DNA from: Salinisphaera sp963835375
Lineage (GTDB): Bacteria > Pseudomonadota > Gammaproteobacteria > Nevskiales > Salinisphaeraceae
Direction: 5' to 3'
Assembly: GCA_963835375.1 (NCBI GenBank)
Contig: CAWIGB010000012.1
Span: 248,001-312,000, forward strand
Length of the DNA: 64,000 bases
Shown: piece by piece, positions 9,031 to 18,310 of the stretch
Position numbering within the stretch: the stretch's first letter is position 1
Layout: each line of letters starts with the position of its first letter
The notes under the pieces: generated by a model
Database searches by the model: none
What the model was told of the DNA's origin: nothing
What the model saw: the letters and a program-made list of their open reading frames with translations, nothing else
Program-made: the position numbers and the translations under genes

Positions 9031-10142
9031 ATGCACGAACCGACCTATGGGTGATCGGCGGTTGCATTTGTTGGCAGAGAATCTGCCGCTTGCTGTGGCT
9101 TATCTCGACGATGCCTTGCATTTCCGGTTCACGAATCGCGCCTTCGAGCGTCGCTTCGGCGCGCCGGCGGTCGACAGCAGGCCGTCGCAGTTCTTTGCCG
9201 GCCTCTGTTCCCCTGATATCCAGGAATTCCTGGATCGCGCGTTCGCCGAAGGGAAGTCGTTCACTGGTCTGGTCTACTGCAGCAGTGCCGAGGAACAGAC
9301 CGATCGTCTGCGTCTTCAGATCGTGCCCGACGCCGATGATCAGCAACGGTACGGTGCGTTCATGATCTTCGGGCGCATCGAGGATCGCGCGCCGGTGCCG
9401 GCAGCGACCCGCGACGATCGCTTCGCGCAGCTTCAACGCATGGCCAAGCTCGGCGAGATCGCGGCGGGAATGGCTCATGAGGTACGCCAACCCTTGTCGG
9501 CCATCAGCAACTACGCCGATGCGCTGCCGCGGATGCTGGAGGCGGGCGAGCCGCCAAGCCGGATCAGCACGCTGGTCCGTGCCATCCGGACTCAGGCCAG
9601 CCGGGCGAGCACCATCATCACCCAGGCGCGGGAACTGGTGGGCGGCGGCCCGGACACGTTCCGCGAATGCGATGTGCTGCAGGTGATCTACAGCAGTATC
9701 GAAATGACCGAGCGGTTGGCACGCGCGGCCGACGTCGAAATACGGTTCGCGGCCCAGGCGACGTTGCCCGACCTGTCGCGGACACGCGGGGCAGCTCGAG
9801 CAGATTCTGGTCAATCTGATCGGGAACGCGATCGAGGCGGTCGCGGACAGCGATATCCGCGCCATACGCATTCACGCCGAGTCGATCGAAGGCCGGGCCC
9901 TCCGTATTCGGGTGGCCGATAGCGGCCCCGGCGTGCCGGCCGATGATCTGCAAGCGATATTCCAGGCCTTCCGTTCGGGCGGTGACGGTATGGGCATGGG
10001 GCTCGCGGTCAGCCGTCAGCTCGCCGAATATCACGGCGGGCAGCTCTGGGCCGAGCCGGATCGCGAACGCGGTGCCTGTTTCGTGCTCGATCTGCCGGCG
10101 TACATCGCCTCGAGCGATGCGGAAAGCGGGGCGGCCAGCTGA
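9031..10142 (+). CDS. Sensor histidine kinase, PAS-like input (frameshifted)
   Basis: Cytosolic-looking two-component sensor of about 370 residues with no clear transmembrane segment. An N-terminal PAS-like region (AENLPLAVAYLDDALHFRFT) precedes the phospho-acceptor box GMAHEVRQPLSAISNYADAL, with the histidine near residue 145. The ATPase has the N box ILVNLIGNAIEAV, the G1 box DSGPGVP and the G2 box GMGMGLAVS. One shift lies near 9788. The ATG at 9031 has a strong AAGGTGA site, but its frame stops after 7 codons; dropping one G from ATGGGT at 9047 joins it to the main frame. No response regulator is adjacent, so it is an orphan here. Confidence 0.85.
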
Positions 10143-10463
10143 GCCACCGACCTGACCCCGAGACGAGGCTGCAGATTGCGGGGTTCGTTACTCAAGGCCC
10201 GGCATCCTTGAGCTTTGGCCTGCAAGGCGGGCCGAGCCACATCACCGGTAGCGTCCCGTATGCGGGGGGGCTGACCCGACCCCGGCATGTTCGAGACCAG
10301 GCGGCCGATCGTTCCACGCGTGCCAGAGGCCGGCGACGGGCGACCCTGTTCGGCGATTGCAGGCTTCTCGGCATCGGCGTCGGGTGTGGTGATGCGTGGA
10401 TCGGCGGCACCCGGTCGGAACGCGAACGATAGAATGCTGCTTTACCCGCCACGAGCGCCCGTC
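10143..10463. other. Stretch without a supported gene
   Basis: About 320 bases between the kinase and the deacetylase. The reading frame of the deacetylase is open back to 10287, but nothing upstream of 10464 looks conserved and no clear promoter is seen. Confidence 0.4.
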
Positions 10464-11354
10464 ATGTCGATCACGCTGCGTCATCATCATCGCTATCCCT
10501 ACGAGCCCATTGTCGACCGCGCCGATTTCGAATGGCCGGAGGGCAGGCGGCTGGCGGTCTATATCGGGCTGAACTTCGAGCATTTCCATTTCGATCAGGG
10601 CTATGGCGCGGCTCTGGTACCGGGGCGTCGCCAGCCCGACGTGCTCAACTATTCCTGGCGCGACTACGGCAACCGGGTCGGTGCTTGGCGCATGCTCGAG
10701 ATGTTCGAGTCACTCGGATTCCCCGTCGGGCTGATCGTCAATTCGACGATCGCGGATTACTGCCCCGAGTTGATCGTGGCCTATCGCCAGAAACTGTCCA
10801 GCGAACTGATCGCCCACGGTCGGACCAACAGCGAATCGCAGAACGAATTCGATGAACAGGGAGAGGCCGGGCTGATCGCTGAGTCACGCGACAAGCTCAT
10901 CGATGCCTTCGGCGAGCGGCCGGTCGGCTGGCTGGGTCCGTGGATCGCCCAGAGCCGGGCGACGCCGGACCTGCTGGCCGAGGCCGGCTTTGTCTATCAC
11001 CTGGACTGGGCGCACGATGACCAGCCGATCTGGATGGATACCCGCGGCAACGGCGAGATTCTGTCTGTGCCGTATCCCCAGGAGATCAACGACATCCCGA
11101 CACAGGTGCCGCAATACAGCGATTATCGCGAGTTCGAGGCCCGCATCATCGATCAGTTCGACGAGATGATGGAACAGTCGCGGCGCCAGTCGCTGGTCAT
11201 GGGCATCGCGCTGCACCCGTATATCGCCGGTCAGCCTTTCCGGCTGCGTTCGCTGCGACGCGCGTTGACCCATATCGCGGCACGCCGGCGCGATATCTGG
11301 CTGACCACGCCCGGCCAGATCGCCGAGCACTACGCCGGCCTGTTCCCCGGCTAG
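10464..11354 (+). CDS. Polysaccharide deacetylase family protein
   Basis: A 296-residue NodB-type fold. The features are an N-terminal strand VYIGLNFEHFHF, NYSWRDYGNRVGAWRML, the metal-site segment ELIAHGRTNSE, GERPVGWLGPWIAQS and a late ALHPYIAGQPFR that contains the second catalytic histidine region. The first motif lacks the usual TFDDG aspartate pair, as in the PuuE/allantoinase-like branch, so the substrate may be a small cyclic amide rather than a glycan. The ATG at 10464 begins MSITLRHHHRYPYEP, typical of that branch. The gene is intact and apparently monocistronic. Confidence 0.78.
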   Translation: MSITLRHHHRYPYEPIVDRADFEWPEGRRLAVYIGLNFEHFHFDQGYGAALVPGRRQPDVLNYSWRDYGNRVGAWRMLEMFESLGFPVGLIVNSTIADYCPELIVAYRQKLSSELIAHGRTNSESQNEFDEQGEAGLIAESRDKLIDAFGERPVGWLGPWIAQSRATPDLLAEAGFVYHLDWAHDDQPIWMDTRGNGEILSVPYPQEINDIPTQVPQYSDYREFEARIIDQFDEMMEQSRRQSLVMGIALHPYIAGQPFRLRSLRRALTHIAARRRDIWLTTPGQIAEHYAGLFPG

Positions 11355-11944
11355 AGGGGCCGCCCGGTATATCCACAGGCCGCGGCCCTGATGCAGGCGG
11401 AGGGCCGTTCGAACAACGGGACGGTGCCGCGGGCGCCGCTGGCCCGTTCCCGCCATGCCCCTTCGCGCCGCTGGCGATTGTCCTCGTGCAGCGCCGAGAG
11501 CTGGGGCCCGGCGGTCGCGACCATATCGCTGAACGTCGGCGCCGCGCGGCCGACTGCATCATCGGCCTGCATGGAAAGACGCGGGCGGTGGTCGCCTTCG
11601 CCGAACCACTGCAGGGCCCGGGGCTGCAGCTAAAAGCGATGTGTCAGCAGTGCGAACCGCCTCGGGCTGAGCGCGGCTAAAAACAGCAGAGCGTCGAGGC
11701 CGGCCACGACCCGCGAGCGCGAGATGCTGCGGCCCTGCCGCATGCGCGCCATCGATATCTCGGTATCCGCCTCGTTGCACGACGAACGCATAGCCGCGGC
11801 GCTGCGGCGAGCCGTAGCGAGTGCCCACCAACGAGAATACGTTGCGCCCGGTTTCGTAGGGCGGATTGGCATGAACCGGCGACATCGGCCTGCGCGACTG
11901 CAGGCGCCGGGTCGGCGCGATCGTGATCCGGCTGCCCGGTGCAC
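11355..11944. other. Ambiguous 590-base stretch, both strands open
   Basis: GC-rich DNA open on both strands. I recognise no conserved protein. By position the plus strand could hold a badly decayed upstream part of the molybdopterin enzyme, but its catalytic-cysteine motif is not found. A minus-strand frame from 12259 down to 11630 is also open and unrecognised. Confidence 0.3.
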
Positions 11945-12261
11945 GGCGGTCGTCTCGCGGGGCGCCGACGGCCTGCTGTCGAGAGCCCGGCCCTGGTCGC
12001 GGCGCATCACCCACAGCCTGTTCTTGCGTATGTATTCAATAGACAGCGGTTGCCGGTGGCCCACGGCGCGCCGCTGCGTCTTCGGGCCGAATGCCGGCGC
12101 GGCTACACGCAGGCCAAGCACATCGACCGCATCGGTCTGTTCGAGCGCTTCGACGCGGTTCAGGCAGTAGCGGTGGCCGGTGGGTGGATTGCGGCTACGA
12201 TGGATGGGCCGGCATCGAAGGCCGTTCGCAGGAGACAACACATGAACGACAGTATCCATAA
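11945..12261 (+). pseudogene. C-terminal remnant of a sulfite-oxidase-like molybdopterin oxidoreductase
   Basis: Only the last third of a molybdopterin-dependent oxidoreductase is recognisable. In three successive frames one reads AVVSRGADGLL, then ESPALVAAHHPQPVLAYVFN, LPVAHGAPLRLRAECRRGYT and QAKHIDRIGLFERFDAV, then GRWVDCGYDGWAGIEG. These align in order with the family pattern ESIDLxDAxHPQTxLAY, LPVxxGAPLRLR, GYKxAKxxxRIE and GGYWEDRGYEWYAGI. The cofactor cysteine region upstream is not found. The end (TAA at 12259) overlaps the start of the exported MsrB by 20 bases. The periplasmic Met-SO reductase MsrP is a relative, so a functional link to MsrB/MsrA is tempting but unproven. Confidence 0.55.
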
Positions 12262-12831
12262 TTCTCGGCGCCGATTTCTGGTCGGCGGCGCGGCCGTGGT
12301 CGGCACCGGTCTGTTGGCGGGGCTGACGCGCTGGTTACCCGCCGAGCCGCCGCCGCCGCCCGGCCGAGCGGACCCGTGACCATCGTGGCTTTCGATGATC
12401 ACGGCAAGCGGCTCGGCAAGCGTACGGTCGATCGGGTGGTCAAGACCGCGGCGCAATGGAAAGCTCAACTCACGCCGGCGCAGTTTCATATTCTGCGCGA
12501 ACAGGGCACCGAGCGCCCGTTCACGGGCCGGTATTACAACACGCCGAAACAGCACGGCATCTATCGCTGCCAGGGCTGCGGCAACGCGCTCTACGACTCG
12601 GCAACCCAGTTTCATTCCGGCACTGGCTGGCCGAGCTTCTACCAGCCGATCGCGCCGGAGAACGTCACCGAACACACCGATCGCAGCTTCGGTATGACCC
12701 GTACCGAGATCGCCTGCACGCAATGCAACGGTCATCTCGGGCACAAGTTCCACGATGGACCCAAGCCCACCGGCCTGCGCTATTGCATGGATTCGGTGGC
12801 CCTGCGTTTCATACCCACGGGCGCGGCCTGA
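12242..12831 (+). CDS. msrB: Exported peptide-methionine (R)-S-oxide reductase, Tat signal (one frameshift)
   Basis: Reduces the R form of methionine sulfoxide in proteins. The first residues MNDSIHNSRRRFLVGGAAVV form a twin-arginine signal (SRRRFLVGG) and predict Tat export. The mature MsrB domain has two zinc-type CxxC pairs (CQGCG and CTQCNG), FHSGTGWPSF, GHLGHKFHDG and the catalytic RYCMDSVALRF. The signal and domain are in different frames; the break lies in the GCC-repeat run near 12350-12375 and one base restores continuity. The start overlaps the remnant upstream gene. MsrA follows after 36 bases with its own GGAGG site, so the two form an exported repair pair. Confidence 0.88.
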
Positions 12832-12867
12832 TCGCGCTCGGGGAGCACGACATCAACGGAGGTTGAT

Positions 12868-13608
12868 ATGCACGCTTTATTGAAACGATCCACGGCGTTT
12901 GCCGGCGTTGGCGTGGTGATCGGCGTGGTGCTGGGCGCCGCGGTGTACGACGCGCCGGCCCGTTCGGCCGATTCGGTCTACGGAACGAACGTGCCGGCGG
13001 CCCGCGCGCAACTGTCCCATTCCGGCGCCCAGCGTGCCACGGCCGTCCTGGCGGGCGGCTGCTTCTGGGGCATGGAAGCGGTGTTCTCGCATGTGAAAGG
13101 CGTCACGAACGTGGTCTCCGGCTATGCCGGCGGCGACAAGGCCCACGCCAATTATTCGGATTCCAGCTCCGGGCGCTACGGCGACGCCGAGGCCGTGCGG
13201 ATCACCTACGATCCATCGAAGATCCGCTATGCTGAATTGTTGCAGATCTATTTCTCAGTGGCCCACGATCCGACCCAGGTGAATCGTCAGGGGCCGGATC
13301 GCGGTTCGCAGTATCGCTCCGAGATATTCGCCGCGACTGCGGATCAGGCACGGGTTGCCCGGGCCTATATCAAGCAGCTCGACGGCGCGAAGGTGTTCGA
13401 CGATCCGATCGCGACCAAAATCAGTGTCGGCGAGAAATTCTTTCCGGCCGAGTCGTATCACCAGAACTATGCGGTGAAGCATCCGAACAGCTATTACCTG
13501 CGGGTCAACGATGAGCCGAAGGTTGCCGCGTTGAAGACGCGTTTCCCGGCGCGCTACACCTCGCAGTTCATCGAGGGCGAGCAGACGGGCGACACTGGCG
13601 GGGGTTGA
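12868..13608 (+). CDS. msrA: Exported peptide-methionine (S)-S-oxide reductase
   Basis: Reduces the S form of methionine sulfoxide. The 246-residue product has an N-terminal signal or anchor (hydrophobic 11-28, ending in APARSAD) and then the catalytic AGGCFWGMEAVFS. NVVSGYAGG, DPTQVNRQGPDRGSQYRS and AESYHQNY follow, all standard MsrA signatures. The gene is intact, with a GGAGG site before the ATG at 12868. It sits downstream of the Tat-exported MsrB, and both products should act outside the cytoplasm. It is convergent with a second MsrA gene that lacks a signal peptide. Confidence 0.92.
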   Translation: MHALLKRSTAFAGVGVVIGVVLGAAVYDAPARSADSVYGTNVPAARAQLSHSGAQRATAVLAGGCFWGMEAVFSHVKGVTNVVSGYAGGDKAHANYSDSSSGRYGDAEAVRITYDPSKIRYAELLQIYFSVAHDPTQVNRQGPDRGSQYRSEIFAATADQARVARAYIKQLDGAKVFDDPIATKISVGEKFFPAESYHQNYAVKHPNSYYLRVNDEPKVAALKTRFPARYTSQFIEGEQTGDTGGG

Positions 13609-13672
13609 GCGCCGACGGACTGCGGTCGCCGAGAAGTCGGTCGCCGCAGCCCCGTGGTTGCCATCGCTTTCG

Positions 13673-13700
13673 CCCGGCGGCCGTCATGCCGGCCGCCGGG
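13673..13700. terminator. Hairpin between convergent msrA genes
   Basis: Perfect 10-base stem CCCGGCGGCC / GGCCGCCGGG with an 8-base loop between the two converging msrA genes. It has no T tract, so a bidirectional terminator role is an inference. Confidence 0.45.
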
Positions 13701-13741
13701 ATTGATGACGCGTGGTCGCCAGCCGAAGTTGCTGGCGTCGA

Positions 13742-14250
13742 TCAGGCGCTCTTGCGGCGTGGCAGTACCCAGTCCGCACGCGGGAAGTGGCAGGTGTAGC
13801 CGTTCGGGAACTTCTCCAGATAATCCTGGTGCTCGGGTTCGGCTTCCCAGAACTCGCCGGCGGGCTTGACCTCGGTCACGACCTTGCCGGGCCACAGGCC
13901 CGAGGCCTCGACGTCGGCGATCGTGTCCTCGGCGACCTCGCGCTGTTCCTCGTTCAGATAATAGATGCCCGAACGATAGCGATTCGCCGCGGTCGTTGCC
14001 CTGGCGATTAACGGTGGTCGGGTCGTGGATCTGGAAGAAGAACTCCAGCAGCTGGCGAAAGCTGATGCGCTCGTCGTCGTAGAGGATCTCCAGCGCTTCG
14101 GCGTGATGACCGTGATTGCGGTAGGTCGGGTTGGCCATCTCGCCGCCGGAATAACCGACGCGCGTCGACCGCACGCCGTCGCTGCTTGCGGATCAGATCC
14201 TGCATGCCCCAGAAACAGCCGCCGGCCAGAATGGCGCGTTGTTCGCTCAT
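13742..14250 (-). CDS. msrA: Cytosolic peptide-methionine (S)-S-oxide reductase (frameshifted)
   Basis: Second MsrA, about 169 residues without a signal peptide. It has LAGGCFWGMQDLI, STRVGYSGGEMANPTYRNH, HDPTTVNRQGNDRG, YRSGIYYLNEEQ and EPEHQDYLEKFPNGYTCHF. The frame breaks near 14180 and 13995. The ATG at 14250 overlaps the stop of the upstream msrB in ATGA, so the two are translationally coupled. It is only moderately similar in sequence to the exported copy, so this is an old paralogy rather than a recent duplication. Confidence 0.88.
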
Positions 14251-14698
14251 CGGATGTCCTCCACCTGATCGATGTATTCGCCGTAGCCCTGCGGCTGCCA
14301 TGTCCTCCTTTGCGATGAATTTCAGCGCGGCGGAGTTGATGCAGTAACGCAGGCCACCGCGATCGGGCGGGCCGTCGGGAAACACATGCCCGAGATGGCT
14401 GTCGCCATGCGCCGAGCGCACTTCGGTACGACGCATGCCGAGCGAAGTGTCGCTGCAGTTCGTTGACGTGAGCGGTCTCGATCGGCTTGGTGAAACTCGG
14501 CCAGCCGCAGCCCGACTCATACTTGTCGGAGGACGCGAACAGCGGCTCGCCGGAAACCACGTCGACATAGATGCCGGGCGCCTTGTTGTCGAGATACTCG
14601 CCCGTGCCGGGGCGCTCGGTGCCGTTTTCCTGGGTGACGCGATACTGTTCCGGCGTCAGCCGGGACACCGCGTCGTCGTTCTTGCTGTATTCCGCCAT
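14247..14698 (-). CDS. msrB: Cytosolic peptide-methionine (R)-S-oxide reductase (frameshifted)
   Basis: Second MsrB, about 149 residues, no signal peptide. The order is LTPEQYRVTQENGTERPGTG, YESGCGWPSF, GMRRTEV, DSHLGHVFPDGP and the catalytic RYCINSAALKF. In the first zinc-site position it reads VSGEPLFAS, and in the second RSAHGDS, so both CxxC pairs are absent and this is the zinc-free type, unlike the exported copy. The frame breaks near 14455 and near 14300. Dropping one G from GCAGGGCTACGG gives the expected end GYGEYIDQVEDIR with a TGA overlapping the msrA start. Confidence 0.86.
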
Positions 14699-14800
14699 GT
14701 CTGCTCCCGCGATATTGACGCGTGTACAAGACCGGAAATGATGGTCTCGACAATCAAAATCAAGCCAGGCACACGAGCTGCCCCGGCTTGCTCGATGCGC

Positions 14801-15844
14801 TTATCCGCGTGGCTCGACCACGTGATTGAGCGTGAGATGCTCGATCATCGGATCCTCGACGTTGGCGATGATCTCCGATTGCGCGATCACGTATGAGCGG
14901 CCGGTGATCGTGTTGCGGACCACATCGTGGCCCTCGGCGTGGTCACGGGCCACGAACTCGCCCACGAAACGCGTGTTGCGCAGCGAGACGGTCTCCAGGC
15001 GGTCGCCCGGTTCGATTTCGCCTCGATGGTTCATCAGCGCCAGCCGCGCCGAGGTGCCGGTGCCGGTGGTGCTGCGACAGATCACGCCCGGGTGCACATA
15101 GGTCGCCGAACGCGAGCGATAGAAACCGTCTGCCGGCTTGTCGACCGGGCCCATGAAATGCAGGAACGGCAGCGGCCCGACGTCGCCGAGAGTGTAGTGG
15201 GAGAACACGCGATCCGCGCGGATCGCCTCGACGATCGCATGCGCGCGTATCGGCCAGCCGGCGTTCCTCGGCCGCGGCCAGTTCGAAGCCCAGTTCGGTG
15301 GCATCGACCAGCGCATAGAAGCCGCCGCTGTAGGCGACGTGTAGGTGATATCGCCGATGCCGGGCACGTGGATGCTGCGCGTCGTAGGTATCGATATAGC
15401 TCGGCAGGCCCTCGCAGGTGATGGCCTCGACCACGCCGTCCTTCACCCGGGCCTCGATCTCGACCAGCCCGGCCGGCGATTCCAGCGTGAAGTGCTGGGT
15501 GCCTTCATGCTTCGCCACGATGCCGGATTCGAGCACCGCCGTGGCCGTGCAGATGGTGTTGGAGCCGGAATAGATCGGATAGCCCATCACTTCCATGATG
15601 ATATAGCCGGCCGCGGCCTTGGGGTCGCGTCGGCGGCACGATCAGGTCCACCGACATCTCCGGGATGCCGTAGGGCTCCTCCAGCAGCAGGCGGCGCAGG
15701 CCGTCGGCCTCGTCCCGCAGATATTCCATCTGCGTCGCGCACGGTGTCGCCCGGCAGGTCGGGTCACACCGCCGGTGACGATGCGGCAGACATCGCCGCC
15801 GGCGTGGGTGTCCATCAGGCTGAAGGGTATATTGATCGGTGCAT
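14801..15844 (-). CDS. Proline racemase superfamily protein with both catalytic Cys replaced (frameshifted)
   Basis: About 345 residues of the proline racemase / hydroxyproline epimerase / 3-hydroxyproline dehydratase fold. It begins INIPFSLMDTHAGGDVCRIV and has LRRLLLEEPYGIPEMS. The first active-site loop is PIYSGSNTICTA, where CGHGT-type enzymes have Cys and this has Ser. The second is CRSTTGTGTSARLAL, where RSPCGTG has Cys and this has Thr. Frames change near 15780, 15625, 15380, 15330 and 15255. The start is probably the ATG at 15844, directly after the stop of the upstream dehydrogenase, if one missing base is restored. With Ser/Thr instead of Cys/Cys, a racemase reaction is unlikely and the activity is unknown. 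Confidence 0.8.
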
Positions 15845-17007
15845 TCAGACTTCTCCAGAGCGTAGGGGGCGCCGTGCTCGGCCCACTGGGCATCGGGTAC
15901 GATCACGATCTTGCCCAGTGTAGTTCGACTCCGCGATTGGCGAAGTAGCGCTCCGCCTCGTGCAGTTCGGAGAGCTTGAACGCGGCATGCAGTACCGGCT
16001 TGAGCTGGCCGGTACGAATCCATGCGACCAGTTGCTCGGCTTCTTCACGCGTGCCGTGCGATACGCCGAAGATCTGGACCTGATACAGATAGATCACGGT
16101 CCACATGACTTCCGATGACGTTGACGCCACTGGCGCCCGCGATCCTCAGTCGCGGATAGGTCGAGCGTGCGTTCATGTCGAAGATCATGGTCTCGATGAA
16201 GCGCATGGTCATGTCGCCGCCGACCAGATCCATCACCGCATCGAGCGGCACGCCGCCGGTCGCTTCCCGAACCTGGTCCGGGAAATCGTCCATGGCGCGA
16301 CCGGTCGAGCACGCGCTTCGGCGCCCAGTGCGAGCAGGGCGTCGGCCTTGTCCGGCGTGGACAGCGCATAGGGAATGGCGCCGATGATGCGGCACAGCTG
16401 GATCAGCGCCGTGCCCACGCCGCCGCTGGCGCCGGTGACCAGCACATGCTCGCCGGCCGACACGTTCGCCGCCGTCATCATGTGATAGGCGGTCTGATAG
16501 GAGCACATGCCCATCGAGGCGAGCTCGGCGTCCGACAAGTCGGGGTTGTCGACCGCGTGGAACTGGTCGGACGGCACGGCCACGTATTCGGCAAAGCCGC
16601 CGTCCGCGCCATGGCCGTAATAGTCGGGCGTCAGGTTGATGTCGCGCCGATCGCTGCCGTAGATATTGAAATCCAGCAGCCCGCGCTCGCCGACGCGTGA
16701 CTGCATCGACCCCGTCGCCCACCGCGGCGACCCGACCGGCGATATCCGCGCCCTGGATGCGCGGGAAGGTCAGCGTCGGCGAGCCGCCGATGGCGAACGA
16801 GGTCACATCGCCCTTGTCCTTGGTCGGATAAAGCCCTTCGCGGGCCTTGCGGTCGGTATTGTTCTTGGCGGTTGCGGTCACCCGGACGAGCACTTCGCCC
16901 GGGCCCGGCGTGGGCACGGGCGTCTGTTCGTTGTAGACGAGCTGATCGACGTCGCCGTGGCCAACCAGCTGCATTGCGGCCATCTGGGTCGGAATCGATT
17001 CGGACAT
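15845..17007 (-). CDS. Quinone-oxidoreductase-like MDR dehydrogenase (frameshifted)
   Basis: Medium-chain dehydrogenase/reductase of the NADPH:quinone reductase group. It has GEVLVRVTATAKNNTDRKAR, FPRIQGADIAGRVAAVGDGV, GGFAEYVAVPSDQFHAV, the nucleotide-binding LVTGASGGVGTALIQL and the usual end LGKIVIVPDA. The catalytic-zinc cysteine pattern of alcohol dehydrogenases is not seen. At least four frame changes occur (near 16695, 16330, 16100 and 15940). The last frame ends in a TGA that abuts the ATG of the proline-racemase-like gene, so the two are probably one operon and may act on the same small metabolite; that link is an inference. Confidence 0.78.
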
Positions 17008-17098
17008 GGGCGGGCTCCGGGGTGGCGAATGAGTGTTGCCATCGTTGCAGGCACCGATAGCAAAAGGCCTGGCATGATGACTTGATTATGGAATGGTA

Positions 17099-17372
17099 GG
17101 GCCTGTGGCTGTTTCATACGAGTCCCGCCTGGCCGTCGCAAATCGTGCCTGGCAAGGCTCGGGCTGCTCATCGGGACGGCGCCAGCTCGGATGGTCAGCG
17201 CCGCATGGCACGGGTTTGCGGCGTGGTCCTTCAGGGCCGGGGAGCCGCTGGACCGACGTCTGATGGTGCAGCGCGCTACCGTAGTGCGACGGCGCCACGC
17301 TGCCGTGCCTCGGTTTGTGACCGAACACTGCTGGGCGTGGTCTCGTACGAAACCGGGACGTGCTTGGGCCCG
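17099..17372. repeat. MITE-like repeat, diverged copy
   Basis: The left end GGGCCTGTGGCTGTTTCATA matches the terminal repeat of the 50.4 kb element at 20 of 24 positions over its full length. Next come CGCAAATCGTGCCTGGCAAG and a right end with CTCGTACGAAAC, both shared with that element in inverted orientation. No coding capacity is seen. The copy ends just before the tag gene and may supply part of its leader. Confidence 0.6.
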
Positions 17373-17399
17373 GCTCTTCAGATTCAAGACACGGATGCC

Positions 17400-17969
17400 A
17401 TGACCCGATCTCATACCGAACCCGGCCGTTGTGCCTGGGCCCAGAGCCATCCGTTGCTGGCGGCCTACCACGACGACGAATGGGGTGTACCGGAAACCGA
17501 TGCACGTGCGCTCTGGGAAAAACTGATGCTGGATGGTTTCCAGGCCGGGCTGTCGTGGCTCACGATCCTGAAGAAGCGCGACGCGTTCCGCCGTGCGTTT
17601 GCCGAATTCGATCCCGCGCGCGTGGCGCGCTTCAATACCGCCGACATCGACAGGCTGGTGGCCGATTCGGGCATCGTGCGTTCGCGGCCGAAGATCGAGG
17701 CCGTGATCGGCAACGCCCGGGCCTATCTCGATATGCAGGCCGCGGGCGACGATTTCGCCGAGTTCGTATGGTCGTTCGTCGGCCACCGGGTGCAGCTCGG
17801 CGATGGCCAGCATGTCCCTACGGAAACCGAGGGTTCGCGGGCCCTGGCCGCCGCACTGAAAAAGCGCGGCTTCAAATACGTCGGCCCGACGATCGTCTAT
17901 GCATGGATGCAGGCAGTGGGGATGGTCAACGATCATGCGATCGATTGTTTTCGGCGCGATCGCGTCTGA
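17400..17969 (+). CDS. tag: DNA-3-methyladenine glycosylase I
   Basis: Base-excision repair enzyme that removes 3-methyladenine from alkylated DNA. The 189-residue product, close to the 187 of E. coli Tag, has RCAWAQSHPLLAAYHDDEWG with the first zinc cysteine and histidine. LMLDGFQAGLSWLTILKKRD (the adenine pocket E/W region), FVWSFVGH and the second zinc pair in NDHAIDCF follow. It is intact. The start at 17400 gives MTRSHTEPGRCAWA. Transcription may begin within or across the repeat immediately upstream. Confidence 0.95.
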   Translation: MTRSHTEPGRCAWAQSHPLLAAYHDDEWGVPETDARALWEKLMLDGFQAGLSWLTILKKRDAFRRAFAEFDPARVARFNTADIDRLVADSGIVRSRPKIEAVIGNARAYLDMQAAGDDFAEFVWSFVGHRVQLGDGQHVPTETEGSRALAAALKKRGFKYVGPTIVYAWMQAVGMVNDHAIDCFRRDRV

Positions 17970-18310
17970 AATCCCGGGGCAGAGGATGTCGGATGCGGCG
18001 GGTTCGCGCGCTGTATCTGCGCAGATTCGCCTCGCGCTGGCCGAAAGCGCGAGCCACGCACCGAGTCGTCATCTTGGTTTCGACCAGGTGTGCGTCGCTA
18101 CAGATGATGCAGCGCGTATTCAGGCGCTTCGGCAAAAAGCTGTATTATCAAGCTATTGAGCGTTATCGGCTATTGCCGATGGGTCGAGCATAAAAAATGA
18201 CTATCGATCGCATTAAACTTTAGTCTTATCCATGGCCTTGCAAACGTCGCTTTCGGCTGCAGACTAGCCGGCGTACGACAAAAGTCTTAGTCGATAGCGA
18301 GGTCAAAATC
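17970..18310. other. Stretch without a supported gene
   Basis: About 340 bases, turning AT-rich after 18120, between tag and the small exported protein. It probably holds the promoter of the latter. I could not fix -35 and -10 boxes. Confidence 0.4.

Noticed and set aside
11630..12259. A 209-residue minus-strand frame over the molybdopterin remnant
   Set aside because: No family recognised, whereas the plus strand gives ordered oxidoreductase motifs over the same DNA. Kept only as an ambiguity.
13742..14698. A fused MsrB-MsrA protein
   Set aside because: The open frame covers only the ends of each domain; corrected frames give two genes overlapping in ATGA.
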